Shown here: positions 33,048 through 43,825 of the stretch, in pieces | Layout of the letters: each line of letters starts with the position of its first letter | Numbering within the stretch: position 1 is the first letter of the stretch | Assembly: GCF_963675165.1 (NCBI RefSeq) | Contig: NC_087379.1 | Coordinates: 6,241,839 to 6,305,838, forward strand | Origin: Halichondria panicea | Taxonomy: Eukaryota > Porifera > Demospongiae > Suberitida > Halichondriidae | Direction: 5' to 3' | Length of the DNA: 64,000 nucleotides | Position numbers and translations under genes: made by a program | The notes under the pieces: model-generated | What the model was told of the DNA's origin: nothing | What the model saw: the letters and a program-made list of their open reading frames with translations, nothing else | Database searches by the model: none

Positions 33048-36000
33048 ATGGGCCTCTACTGCTGTTTGTGTGCGAATGAGTCTCTGGACAACCGAAGGCG
33101 AAAGAACCTCAATGGTCATAGCTGTTCTGAAGCAAGAGAAGTACTTGTGCAGCTCCTTCCAGTACCTCTGCATTGCATCCCTGAAACTAGTGCTAGTGAC
33201 AGTATATTGTGTCACCAGTGCGAGAAACAACTGAAGAATGTCCATGCTCAACAAGAAAAGCTATGCAAGGTAAAGAAGGAAGCAACAGAGCTAATAAATG
33301 GTCTGCTTTCAAGACATGCAGAAGATAACTTATTACCACCACCGCCAAAAAGAAGTAGAGTTATGCAGGAACCCCCCACACCACCCATTCCATCATCTGT
33401 TTCAGTACCAACCATTCCATCAGTGTCAGCAGCAACCATTCCACCAGTGTCAGCAGCAACCATTCCATCAGCGTCAGCAGCAACCATTCCACCGGTGTAC
33501 GTGTCAGCAGCAACCATTCCACCAGTGTCAGCAGCAACCATTCCATCAGCGTCAGCAGCAATGTCAGCAGCTAATCTACGAACAACTGCAGCCACTCAGC
33601 TACCATCATCTCAGATACCGCAAAGCAGCTCTAATTTGCCCAGTTTTGAGGTACATTGATCACATGTATTTATAAATATCACTGTTTATGTGCACATATT
33701 ATATACATTGTATAATTATAGGTTGTAGTACCCTATTCGCAGCAGACCCGAAAGTACATTATCAAAACTCCGACTCGACAGACTGCCATTAGGCGTTTGG
33801 TCCGAAAGAGTTACACCGCTCTTACCTCTGGTACCGTAAACTCTCCTAGGGCAAAGAGGGCATTGTTATCACAGTTGGCACTGACAATCAAAAATGAGAT
33901 GAAGAAGATAGGTACAAATAAACATGATTCAATTTTAAGGGACAACAATGAAGCAGTGAAACGATTCAGCTGGGAGACAGTGAGATTGGAGCTTTATAAG
34001 ATGGTTCCAACTCTCATGTCACTGCTTTCGCTGCTGATACCAAACCCAGAAAACCGTATACCCCTTATTTGCACTATTGCATCCCAATTGTTGAAGTGCA
34101 GGCATCAACACCTATCGTTAGTCCAGAGGGTTGTTTCCGTCATGTTGTATGGACATGGAACTCACAAGCAGGTATTAATTAATTGTTATCATAACTCAAT
34201 AATATTAACACATATTGTTTAATTCCAAGGTGTTCAGCAATCTGCAGCCACTGAACTTATGCCTCTCCCACAAAGGATCGCTGAACATTGTGAGAGGTAT
34301 TTCTCAAGACTATGACGTTGAAGTACAAGAGTGGCGGGACAAGTTGATTGAGAGAATCCCCAAACCCACTGCGGATGTATCGGTAAAATTTGTATCATTT
34401 AGTAATTTTAGCGTGTATAGAATACTCATATCACAGTATCGATCGCTGACACTACCATCACAAACCGCTACTGATGCGGACTACTCCCTGACAGAACAGG
34501 ATGTACCTCTGAGCGAGCTTAACGCAAGCTTCTCATCTGATGACTATAGTCATCCAGATTTTAGTCCGATTACATCTGTTGAGGATAATGAGGTGGATGA
34601 GAACGTAGCAGATGATCTGGAGACCAGTTTAATCGTTGATGATCCTCAGGTAGGTTAGGATAAATACTGTAGACCCATCTAAAACTGACTTCTTCAGAAT
34701 CAAAGTGACCAGTCCCAGCCAACATCAAGTTCCACTTTCACCTGGACTGGATTTAAATTTGTTGGGGACAACCTCGATAAGAGGGTGAAGCCACGGTATC
34801 AAAGAGCAGATATGAGAGGCCATGAAGGGCACTATTTTCATGGTTTTGCTGTTCGTGATAGAATAGATATGTGCAGGTTTTCAGAAGAGAAACCATCTCG
34901 AGTTGAACCACAGGCATCAGAGCTACTAGCGTCCAGTGATGACGTCTCAGCTTACAAAACGGAGTTGGAGATACTAATTTCACGGTAAAGTATCAGCAAA
35001 TAATTATTGCGTTCCATTAGGTTATTTGTATTATAATGCAGAATACTAGTTGAGCACATGGGAGATGTATTTGACAGTGAGAAGAAAAACGTCATGAAAC
35101 ACATCCCCAGTAAATACTCGGAGGAAATGGCATCTTCATCGAAAACGGTATGAAACGTATACAAAGAAAGTGCACTAGTATACATTTACTCATGCATGCA
35201 TATACTAACACTTTGCCTCTCTTAACTTTTTAATTAGGTTCCGCTTAGTGTATTGCTTCTTAATGAGAATAAGCTGGAGGAGATGAGTCAAATTTTGAAG
35301 CACTACATGGAGCTGGTCCCTGCTTTGTCTTGTGAAGGCAAATTTACTCTTGGGAATGGAACCACTATCACGTTCGACGATACAAGGCTATGGGAAGTGC
35401 TTTTTGGAGGAGATCAATTAACGGTAGCCAGAATTCGTGGAACACAGACTCTGAGGGACACTGAGGAAAGCCCTGGAGATCGGCTTGAGGGCATCATCCC
35501 TGTGGTGGAGGACTGGCACACTAGGATGACCTTCTTGAGGGTACAGCAAAGTACAATAATTATATGTGCATGCATGCGCATGCAATAATTATACCCTCGA
35601 ATGTTGCAATAAACTTTTTATGTTTGTTGCCACAGCTTGTCTGGGGGCGTCACTATAGTAAAGAGTCTACCCGGGAAGTAGGCACCATGTATCACCTTCG
35701 AAATCTAATATGCAGGAATGTTGTACCAGCTGACCCGGAGAAGAACATGAATGCAGCCGAAGACTTTATGCTCCTCCTTGTACATTGCCATGTCACAGCA
35801 GCTGCACATCATTTAATGCAAAAGAAAGCTCACAATTTGGCCACGTTAACCAAGGAGATAATCGATACGTTTGTGCATTTTCAAGATGTTTCTCAGATTG
35901 GTCAAACAACACCCGATTCTAATGATAAGGTGCATCTATACGCCACAGAGCTTCTCTCGTTGGGTCTTCTTTGGTACGGGTTTCACGATGCTGTAAGGGA

Positions 36001-36553
36001 GGCAGATGGAGACCGCATATTAAGATACTGGAAGCTGCTTTTGGTGCCTTTCAAATCATCAGCGCATAGGAATTATGCCAAAGAAGCAGTGAATATTCTT
36101 TTTCAGTATCATTATGTATTTTCTGAGAGGCAAAAGATGCAGTTGCTGTGGAGCAGGTGTGTTAACACAAGAGGTTACAAAGGTGCTAACATACCATGTG
36201 ATTTATACATGGAGCATCTCAATCGAAGATTGAAGACAGTTGTTCGTGGCATGGGCTCCAATGTGTCACCAGATAAAATACAGAGAGCTGGGAAAACACT
36301 ACAGCCGATACAAACTGTGTGCGAAGCATTTGAGAAAGAGACTACCAATGAAATACGAAGTGATAGGCATCCCTATCCATCTTTTGAAAAAGATTTTAAG
36401 CTAATTTTTGATACACTGATCAAAAACAAAGTGTTTAGCAATGTTCCTGGCCGAAACCATCCCAGTTATAAATTCAAGAAAAGTATTTTCAAACTGAACT
36501 CCAGAAATGAACTTATAAAAAAAGTTAACACAACCTTAAAGAAGCTAGTCTAG
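33048..36553 (+). CDS. DUF6589-type protein, candidate Academ-like transposase (8 exons, intact)
   Basis: Eight exons join into one open frame of 1010 codons: 33048-33650, 33722-34171, 34230-34382, 34437-34649, 34698-34984, 35042-35147, 35238-35540 and 35636-36553, all with GT-AG introns of 50-100 bp. The intron at 34383-34436 is a multiple of three and could be retained. The N-terminus has a ZAD-like zinc-finger layout (CCLC near the start, then CHQC), followed by a nuclear-type basic patch and an 8-residue TIPPVSAA repeat. The middle and C-terminus carry the DUF6589 signature: GFKFVGDNLD, LFGGDQLTVARIRG, GIIPVVEDWHTRMTF and HYSKESTREVGTMYHLRNLI. GDQLT may hold a catalytic Asp. I link this family to the helicase-bearing branch of Academ DNA transposons from general knowledge; that is an inference. 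The convergent RecQ-like gene ends 31 bp away. Confidence 0.8.
33411..33571 (+). repeat. 24-bp coding tandem repeat in the DUF6589 gene
   Basis: About six copies of accattccaccagtgtcagc-agca encode TIPPVSAA/TIPSASAA. One copy carries a 9-base addition (gtgtacgtg). Antisense and shifted frames through it are also open and are artefacts. Confidence 0.85.
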
Positions 36554-36584
36554 AATAATACTTTGCATGTTGTGTGTAATGTAA

Positions 36585-37914
36585 TCATGAGTTCGTTGCA
36601 ATAAAGCCACAAATGTCACAACAACTACTACCTTCTACGTTAATACTGTCTTCTTTGTAATATAAAAAATCTTTAAAAAGTAAACGACGTCTACACATGC
36701 TACTGTTTAAAACATAGTCTTTCATTTTCTTACTAGCATATCTTCCTCCTTTTCCTGCAAATAGTATTGCTTGTGAGGGTTGTCCATCCCTGCCACTACG
36801 CCCAGTTTCTTGTACATACTCCTCAACTGATGAAGGCATACCCCAATGAACAATGGTTCGTATGTCTGGGCAGTCAATACCCATTCCGAAAGCTGTTGTG
36901 GCAATCACTAAACGTAATGTGCTGTCAACTGAGGTGAAAGAATTCAACACATCTTCTTTTTTGCTAACAGAAAGCACTCTAGTAAACATGTCAACTAGTC
37001 GATGACCTTTAACATTGGGACATCCAGGTGGATCAGTTATATAGGATCCGAGACTGCACTTAATCACCATATATAAAGATGAGCAATCGGCATAACTTCG
37101 TACGTAAATCACTGTTTTAGGGTATGACTTCCGTTTTTCTCGAATTTCATCAGCAATTTTTTCACCAAGGCTTTCAACGTCAATCTTAGAGTGAACCTCA
37201 TAAGAAATATTGTCTCGGAAAGGAGGGGAGGCAATTAAAGTAGGATCGTCCATACATAACCTTCTACTGACAATGTAAAATGTTTCTGTTGTAGAGGTAG
37301 CAGTAAGTGCGTGAACACCGACATTGTCTGGAATGAGGCTCCTTAAATCTCCAATCTCCGAAAAAGCGACTCGAAAATCATCTCCCCAGGTTTTAACGCA
37401 GTGGGCTTCATCAACTACTACTGCAACAAGATTCTTTATATACGGTGGTGACAGAAGCATATTTCGAAAAATACCCTTCGCTAATATGCTCTCTGGGGAG
37501 ATGAACACCAACTGAGCTTCTCCTTTCAGTACTCTGTTAATAGCACTACGGTCTGTCTGAGCTTCTCCAACGTATTCCACTGTCAATCCTCCAGCTGCAT
37601 ACTTTTTTTGTTGATCCATCATCAGCGAAGTGAGGGGACTAATACAAAGTACAATGCTTCCAGATGTTCCTGCAAAACAGAAAAATATAGGTACACTCAT
37701 ACAGCAATTTTAGTTCACCTTTCAATTGGTCAAAGGCCATAGGTAATGCAGCAAAGATTACTGACTTTCCATAGCCAGTTGGCAGTGACACAAATGTGTC
37801 CTTTCCTCCAATGATCGAATACATTGCTTTCATTTGCTCTGGCTTTAAATAATGGATCCCAATTGCTCTAGCACTCTCAATTATCACATCTTGCATCTTC
37901 ATGTGTCTTTCCAT
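36585..37914 (-). CDS. RecQ-like superfamily 2 DNA helicase (2 exons)
   Basis: Exon 1 is 37719-37914 and exon 2 is 36585-37669, joined by a GTGAAC...TTTTGCAG intron of 49 bp; together they encode 426 aa. The motifs are in RecQ order: YLKPEQMKAM (motif 0), LPTGYGKS (I), CISPLTSLMMDQQ (Ia), DEAHCVKTWGDDFR (II plus the aromatic-rich loop), ALTAT (III), TVIYVRSYADC (IV), IATTAFGMGIDCPDI (V) and QETGRSGRDG (VI). A short Cys-rich end (CRRRLLFKDF, CCDIC) resembles a reduced RecQ zinc domain; HRDC is absent. It is tail to tail with the DUF6589 gene. A helicase paired with a transposase inside a transposon island suggests an accessory transposition protein and not the host repair RecQ. Confidence 0.88.
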
Positions 37915-38382
37915 AGTCTTGCACTATAATTATGTACTAAATCTTGAAAGTCATAAACTAAATGTTCCACACTGATTTTTGGCCACACCTAGTACCTGTA
38001 CCACACTACATGTATTTGGTTAACACCCAATTATCACTACTAGGTTATCTAACCGCGGCACTTAGGGCCTGACACGAGTGGTGATAGTGAAGTTCACCAG
38101 ACTCTTGCAAAGAGGCTGGAAATCGAGACTATAAAATCTGATGCGGGCGGTGGACCAGAAACCGGAGTATCACTTGGAGTGGCCTAACACAAAGCCTCCT
38201 TTCTTCAGCTCAGCTCTTCACTTCAGGTGTGCTATTTATGCTAGACATATGCACTGACTGGATATACCATAGCCATAGGCCTCCATGCTTTTGCACTTGG
38301 AAGTACATCTACAGTATATAATAGTATAAACATGGCTGTCATTTTATCACATAGATTCTGAATAAAATAATAATGTTTATTA

Positions 38383-38502
38383 ACCCGAGGCGCGTGGGCG
38401 GCCACGGGTTATAGTAGTCTGTCTGTTTGTTACCCGAGGCGCGTGGGCGGCCACGGGTATAGTAGTCTGTCTGTTTGTTTGTCTGTTTGTTTGTTTGTTT
38501 GT
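38383..38502. repeat. 49-bp tandem repeat and (GTTT)n tract
   Basis: Two copies of acccgaggcgcgtgggcggc...gtagtctgtctgtttgt are followed by repeated gttt/gtct. No coding role is seen. Confidence 0.85.
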
Positions 38503-38677
38503 AACGAGTATATCTACTCACCTGGATGCCATAGCACTGCGTTTACAGCATAGATAGTCTTCACACAACAGTATCTTGGTTTAAATAGTGGCAGATTTTG
38601 ATGTTAAAGCTTCTTTGTCGAGTAAAAGCGAGCAAAAGCTAAGAAGCTTAAACTTGCCACGTGGCCTTGAGTCAAGG

Positions 38678-38751
38678 TACGGGATCACTTCAGCTTAAAA
38701 TACGTAGTCAAGGCTTGATTATGTATTTTCAGCTGAAGTGATCCTGTACCA
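38678..38751. repeat. Imperfect hairpin gtacgggatcacttcagct
   Basis: Arms gtacgggatcacttcagctt and agctgaagtgatcctgtac surround a shorter inner inverted pair (aaatacgta; tatgtattt). It may be a small MITE. Confidence 0.65.
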
Positions 38752-39265
38752 GGAACAATTGTCAAGAAAGTAGAATTGTGACTGGTTGTTGACTGACTCT
38801 GGATCCTATACGTACTCCAGCCTGGAAGGAGCCATACTTCTCTTAGTCTAAGTCTAAGACTCCAGGCTTCTTTGCTGTGATCCCAGTCCATAGTGCATGT
38901 CTCATGCATGTACGTTGTTAGTTTAGTTTTATTGCTCTTGAGTTGCTGTGCTAGCGCATGCTAGTCATACATGCTACATGCACTGCATTATCACTCATCT
39001 GGTTTCTTTATTATCACGTCACCAGCCGAGGGTTTGCACTTTAGTGCTCTAGTTCCAGTCCTGTCTTCTCTTCTTGAACTTCTCTTGCTTCTTGATGTTC
39101 CTCTTCAGGTATTTCACTTTCATTATTGAAGAGTATACTATACTTCTGTCCAACGACCACTTATATATTATAAGGCTTCAACAAGATTACAGGACGATGA
39201 CAAATTAATCAACGTCACATTTATCTTATTATTAATGTACTACTGTAATGAAAAAAGAAAGGGAA

Positions 39266-39762
39266 TCAAAACTAAAAAACATTTGCAATGTGAACGTTGC
39301 TAGGATTGCCAGGAAAAGAAAAGCGTGAAGAAACAAGAAATTCGGCGAGTGCATAACTCCAATCCGTTGCAACGTCATGAACATGTACAGTCGAGTGGCC
39401 TATACTGTTGATAATGATTTTAGAATCAAAACACACTGAAGTTGGGTAAAAATGAACCGATAATCAAGAAATAAGAATTCACAATCATCCACTCACACAT
39501 CCAATACTTGCATGTTTGCTCAACACTGTAAGGAAAACATCACAAACACATTACACAACTTGAAAAAAATTCATAAAAATTACTAAAGGATTGGCCAGGA
39601 AAAGCACAAAAACAAACAAAAAGTATTGCTTAATTAAAACAGTACATGTGAATGACGTTGTAACGGATTGGAGTTATGCACTCGCCGAATTTCGCTTTTT
39701 CGCGCTTTTCTTTTCCTGGCAATCCTAGCAACGTTCACATTGCAAATGTTTTTTAGTTTTGA
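39266..39762. mobile_element. 497-bp element with about 105-bp terminal inverted repeats
   Basis: The left arm starts tcaaaactaaaaaacatttg and runs to aactccaatccgttgcaacg. The right arm is its inverse and ends caaatgttttttagttttga. It forms the right edge of the island, directly against the resumed T5 leader. Related fragments lie near 18.23 kb. No clear target duplication is seen. Confidence 0.8.
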
Positions 39763-39848
39763 TTTGTACATAGAATCTGCAATAATTTTTGCCGATGTTC
39801 CCTCACAGATATCGCCCAGTAAAAAACCTTCGATAAATTCTCAAAGCC

Positions 39849-42092
39849 ATGGCCGAGAGAGTGACGACAAAAGAAGCTCTCAAGAAACTCGATGCTCAAC
39901 TCGAATGCTCCCTTTGTCTCGACACTTTCAAGCAGCCGAAACTCTTGCCTTGTTTTCACGTATTTTGCAAGTCCCCGTGTCTGGAGAAACTAGTGACCAA
40001 GGATGGACCCTCCCTCACTTGTCCCACCTGTCGACACATTGTCCCACTGTCAGAGAGGGGAGTGGCTGGACTGCAATCAGACTTCCACATCGACCACTTG
40101 TTTGAGATACAAGATTCTTTCAACAAGGCCAAGGATGAGAATGCTACAAATTGTGGCAACTGTGAGAATGGCAAAGCCACCGGATACTGTAACGATTGTG
40201 GGGACTTTTTGTGTGACAAGTGTCAAGCTGCTCACAAGATAGTTAAATACACACGTGAACATAAACTAATTTCGTTAGATGAACTCAAAGCTCAAGTGAC
40301 TAGCCTGGTTCCCCCAAAGAAAGCCGTCCCCCATTGCCCCAAACACTCGGAGAATTCCCTCAAGATATACTGTGATACCTGCTCCACTCTCATTTGCACG
40401 GACTGCACCATTCGTCTCCACAAAGATCACAACTACGACCTGGTGGCTGATGTGCTGACCAAGCACAAAGAAGAACTTGTCTCCAGTCTCAAACCAGTCA
40501 AAGAGAAGCTGGACAGTGTAAAACGAGCTCTGAAGGACTTTGACGCAAGAGCCAAGGCAATCCACGATCAGAGGGCCACGATTGAAGCTAACATCCACAA
40601 GGAGATTGACGAACAACATCAACTGTTGGACCAACGAAGGGCAGAGGTTGTGGAAGAGCTAGAGATGCTGACTCAGCAGAAGCTGAAGGATCTGGCGGCA
40701 CAGAAGGACCAAGTGGAGATCACTCAAGTGAAACTGACCAGCTGTCTGGAGTACGCTAAAGGGGGTCTCAAAACAGGCACAGACGGTGAAGTACTCGAAA
40801 TAAAATCTTCCTTTGTTAAGAGAGTTAAACAAATCACTGCAGAATTCGAATCATATGCTATTCAGCCAGAGACAAAGGCTGACATGGAACTGATCACTGA
40901 AGGAAAAGAACCTCTCAAACAAGCTTACCAAGATTTCCTAGAAGTTGATCACAATCGATCATTCAGCTTAGAGAACAGCCACATGACAGGAGATTGTCTG
41001 AAAGATGCTACCTCTGAAGAAACAAAAACTTTATCCTATCAAGCAATGACCAAAAATAACAAGAAATTCAAAGACAAACTTAACCTCAAAGCTGAACTTG
41101 TGCATATCGAAAGCAAAGGCATATTGAAATGTGAAGTGATCAAGGAACCACATGGCCAACACAAGATCAACTATCGCCCTGTGAAACGAGGAAAGCATGA
41201 ACTACACATCACTGTCAATGGGGACGCAGTACGAGACAATCCATTCCCAATAGCTGTAGCCCCATCACCACAGAGCTTCGGCAAGCCTTCCCGAGTTGTA
41301 CGAGGTGTGAAAAAACCACAAGGCACTGTCTTCAACAGTAAGGGACAGTTGGTTGTTGTTGGAGGTGATGGAACTACTGTCTCTGTATTGACACCAGAGG
41401 GTGAGAAGATACGAACGTTTGGACAGCTGAATAATGCAAGAGGAGTGACTGTCGACAAAGACGACAACATGTATGTTGTGGAGACCGGCAATCATCGTGT
41501 GAAAAAGTTCTCATCTGACGGAGAATTTATGGCAGCTGTTGGTAGTCACGGCAGTGGTAACCTTAAGTTTCTGCACCCTATTGGTATCTGTTATAGCAGA
41601 AGAGACAACAACCTGTATGTGGCTGATCGGAGTAACCACAGAATACAAGTGCTCTCTACTGAACTTAATTTCGTTCAATGTTTTGGCGCACAAGGCAATG
41701 GGAACAAACAATTATATAATCCACGGCATGCAACATTTGATAGTGCCAACAACCTTTATGTGACTGATAACGGTAACCATCGAGTACAAGTCTTCACTGC
41801 TGAAGGTCAATTCCTGAGAACCTTCTCACAAAAAGCCAACGGTAGGAAGCTGAGTTGTCCCTATGCCATAGCCATCGACAGCAGTGACACAGTGTACGTC
41901 AGTGAGAATGGATCACATCATGGACCACATCATGTGAGCGTGTTCACATCTCAGGGAGCCTACATCACCACGTTTGGTGGACTTGGAACGAAAGAGGAAC
42001 AGTTTAATAACATTTATGGACTTTCGATTGATAGCAATGATTCTGTTGTTGTGTCCGATCAAGGCAACTGGCGACTGCAGATATTCAAATGA
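39849..42092 (+). CDS. TRIM-NHL protein T5, intact
   Basis: This 747-aa ORF has the full RING, B-box, coiled-coil, filamin-like and NHL order, with all zinc ligands kept. It is the longest copy because of a small tandem duplication in the fifth blade (GSHHGPHHVSV where the others have GPHHVSV). The filamin-like region is more divergent than in the others (VDHNRSFSLENSHMTGDCLK). The pairs before NHR in blades one to three are TG, RS and NG. It ends RLQIFK like T4. The acceptor ccctcacag ends at 39808, but the 5' part of the module lies 14 kb upstream, so expression may be altered or may use another promoter. Confidence 0.92.
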   Translation: MAERVTTKEALKKLDAQLECSLCLDTFKQPKLLPCFHVFCKSPCLEKLVTKDGPSLTCPTCRHIVPLSERGVAGLQSDFHIDHLFEIQDSFNKAKDENATNCGNCENGKATGYCNDCGDFLCDKCQAAHKIVKYTREHKLISLDELKAQVTSLVPPKKAVPHCPKHSENSLKIYCDTCSTLICTDCTIRLHKDHNYDLVADVLTKHKEELVSSLKPVKEKLDSVKRALKDFDARAKAIHDQRATIEANIHKEIDEQHQLLDQRRAEVVEELEMLTQQKLKDLAAQKDQVEITQVKLTSCLEYAKGGLKTGTDGEVLEIKSSFVKRVKQITAEFESYAIQPETKADMELITEGKEPLKQAYQDFLEVDHNRSFSLENSHMTGDCLKDATSEETKTLSYQAMTKNNKKFKDKLNLKAELVHIESKGILKCEVIKEPHGQHKINYRPVKRGKHELHITVNGDAVRDNPFPIAVAPSPQSFGKPSRVVRGVKKPQGTVFNSKGQLVVVGGDGTTVSVLTPEGEKIRTFGQLNNARGVTVDKDDNMYVVETGNHRVKKFSSDGEFMAAVGSHGSGNLKFLHPIGICYSRRDNNLYVADRSNHRIQVLSTELNFVQCFGAQGNGNKQLYNPRHATFDSANNLYVTDNGNHRVQVFTAEGQFLRTFSQKANGRKLSCPYAIAIDSSDTVYVSENGSHHGPHHVSVFTSQGAYITTFGGLGTKEEQFNNIYGLSIDSNDSVVVSDQGNWRLQIFK

Positions 42093-42380
42093 GATAGCTA
42101 GTGCAGCTAGTCAAGCCAAGAACTTTAAGTGGACTGTGTTTGTAGGTAGCTAATTAGCGGTAATAATTTAATTGTTAGCTGCGTTGTTCTAATGTATGTT
42201 TGTCCATGTTTCTATCAAACTAGGACAGCTTACATGTTTATTTGATATATTATGTGCACTTGTAGCCTATTGTGAAATCCAATTTTGTTTTCGTTATATC
42301 AGCTGTGGGATTTTTTGTGAATGTGCTTCAACACAATCATGCATGATTCAAACTTTACTTTTTTCTTAACACAAATACAG

Positions 42381-42508
42381 CTCTGCGGTACAACCTAGAG
42401 GCGGAGTGGCGTAATAGATACCCCGGGGGAAGGACACCGTACAGAGACGACCTCTTTGAGCTATGCAAGGCGGACATCTTGACCGATCACGAGGTCTCCA
42501 ATCTGCAG
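42381..42508 (+). pseudogene. OPA1: OPA1-like EAEW exon (unit E1), best preserved copy
   Basis: The exon is fully open: LRYNLEAEWRNRYPGG, then YRDDLFELCKADILTDHEVS and NLQ, with acceptor atacag and donor GTGAGG. It matches the stalk-region segment of OPA1 that contains an NLE-EW-N-YP and ELFE-AK-EIL pattern. It precedes the P-loop exon at 42782, which belongs at the start of the protein; this reversed order marks the junction between two repeat units. Confidence 0.85.
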
Positions 42509-42781
42509 GTGAGGGGATACTATACACATACGTATGAAAGGAAATTACAAAACCTGTGTTTAGTGGGTAATATTGACTGCTAACACTTTGAGTGGTGGAC
42601 TGTGTCACTGTGAGTCACTAGTAATAATTATAGTTGTAGCAAGGTTTGTAGTATAGTTGCCTGGTAGCTGATTGCAGTAATGCACTATACGCTTTGCTAT
42701 ATATACCCACTATTCCTTACTTCTATGTCAAATGCATGTCAGTGAGGTACTTATTAATTAACAACGGACACACATTTACAG

Positions 42782-43723
42782 GTGGTGGTGATTGGAGACC
42801 AGAGTGCTGGCAAGACGAGTGTCCTGGAGATGGTTGCTAATGCTCGTATATTCCCACTGGGAGGAGGGGAGATGATGACTCGTAGCCCCACCATGGTTAC
42901 CCTTAGCAACGGAGCGGAATGAGTTGCTATGGTCTCTCTAATATCAGCCAATGACAAGTTTTAACTACACACATTACTATCAGAGCCAAGTGACAACTAC
43001 AGTACCTATTTTTGTTCCTGCTATTAACATTTTAGCATGCACAATCAATTACCAAAATTATTGAACTGTCAATTCAAAATGTCATCACTGTGTATAATTA
43101 AGTGTGACCTGACATCTGCTGACTATTTAATAGTACTGGTAAGCCTCACACAACTTTATACCTTCAATTACACCTACGTACAAATGCTCTAGAAGATCAT
43201 GTGTTGTCTCTCCTTAAAATTGGCATGTATGACTGTATATTATTTCTGTGATTGACTCAGCACTCTATTTGTACTGGTACATTGTAGATCTATTGTGGTG
43301 CTGTAAAATTGGTACAAAATAATTATACCGGTAGTTGTGACCATGTACTCTTCCACCCCACATGTATGACCTCACCAAGGAGGGGGACCTTTGTAGCCTC
43401 TGCACTGAGATTGAGCGTCAGATGAGAGTCTGCGTCCAATCAGGGAAGACCGTGAGCTCTCAGCCCATCTCCCTCACTGTGTACAGACCCCACCTCAAGT
43501 CTAGTTGACCTCCCTGGGATCATCAGTGTGAGTGTCATGTGACTGTACACTCAAATCATGTGACTGTGTGTATCCGTACAGACTGTGACCACTGGTATGG
43601 CCGTTAACATAAGAGAAGATATCATCAAAATGTGCAGGTGTTTTGTGTGTGTTGAGAATGTAGTGTTGAAAAGTTTAGTAAGTAATTCCTGTTCTTCCAC
43701 AGACAGTACATGCAGAACCCAAA
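42782..43723 (+). pseudogene. OPA1: OPA1-like dynamin GTPase exons (unit E2)
   Basis: The P-loop exon (from 42782) is open through [20 protein letters not shown] and [20 protein letters not shown] to a TGA at 42920. The DLTKEGDL exon (about 43362-43527) has lost its acceptor (cacatgtatg for cacaggtgtatg) and twelve bases after PHLK. Exon 43582-43637 encodes TVTTGMAVNIREDIIKMCR. The YMQN exon (43703-43723) is truncated after QNPN and runs into taagtgctg. Confidence 0.85.
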
Positions 43724-43757
43724 TAAGTGCTGTAATTAGGTTGCCCTGAGTGCAACC

Positions 43758-43816
43758 TAGTCTCATGAATCAGCCGCACCTTTGGTGTCCAAAGGTGCGG
43801 CTGATTCATGAGACTA
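43758..43816. mobile_element. 59-bp mini hairpin transposon with 9-bp TSD
   Basis: Arms TAGTCTCATGAATCAGCCGC and its inverse ending GAGACTA leave almost no loop. The perfect 9-bp duplication AGTGCAACC flanks it at 43749-43757 and 43817-43825. The TAG...CTA ends and 9-bp target match the 770-bp family and 57430-57775. Confidence 0.92.
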
Positions 43817-43825
43817 AGTGCAACC

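Larger units (their letters stand above)
25646..39762. other. 14.1-kb transposon island inserted upstream of T5
   Basis: Paralogous beta modules run continuously through this point (5.72 and 19.03 kb). Here the module breaks at 25645 and resumes at 39763. The island contains MITEs of several families, nested insertions, a DUF6589 gene, a RecQ-like gene and a terminal inverted-repeat element. I could not identify a single pair of ends for the whole island, so it is probably an accumulation of insertions. Stretches at 26.02-26.65, 27.05-27.35, 27.76-28.30, 28.45-29.50 and 37.92-39.26 kb show only repeat pieces and no supportable gene. Confidence 0.75.

Noticed and set aside
33248-33595. Minus-strand and +2-frame ORFs over the first exon of the DUF6589 gene
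   Set aside because: They arise from the 24-bp tandem repeat, which is open in several frames; the + strand frame is the one that splices into the conserved domain.
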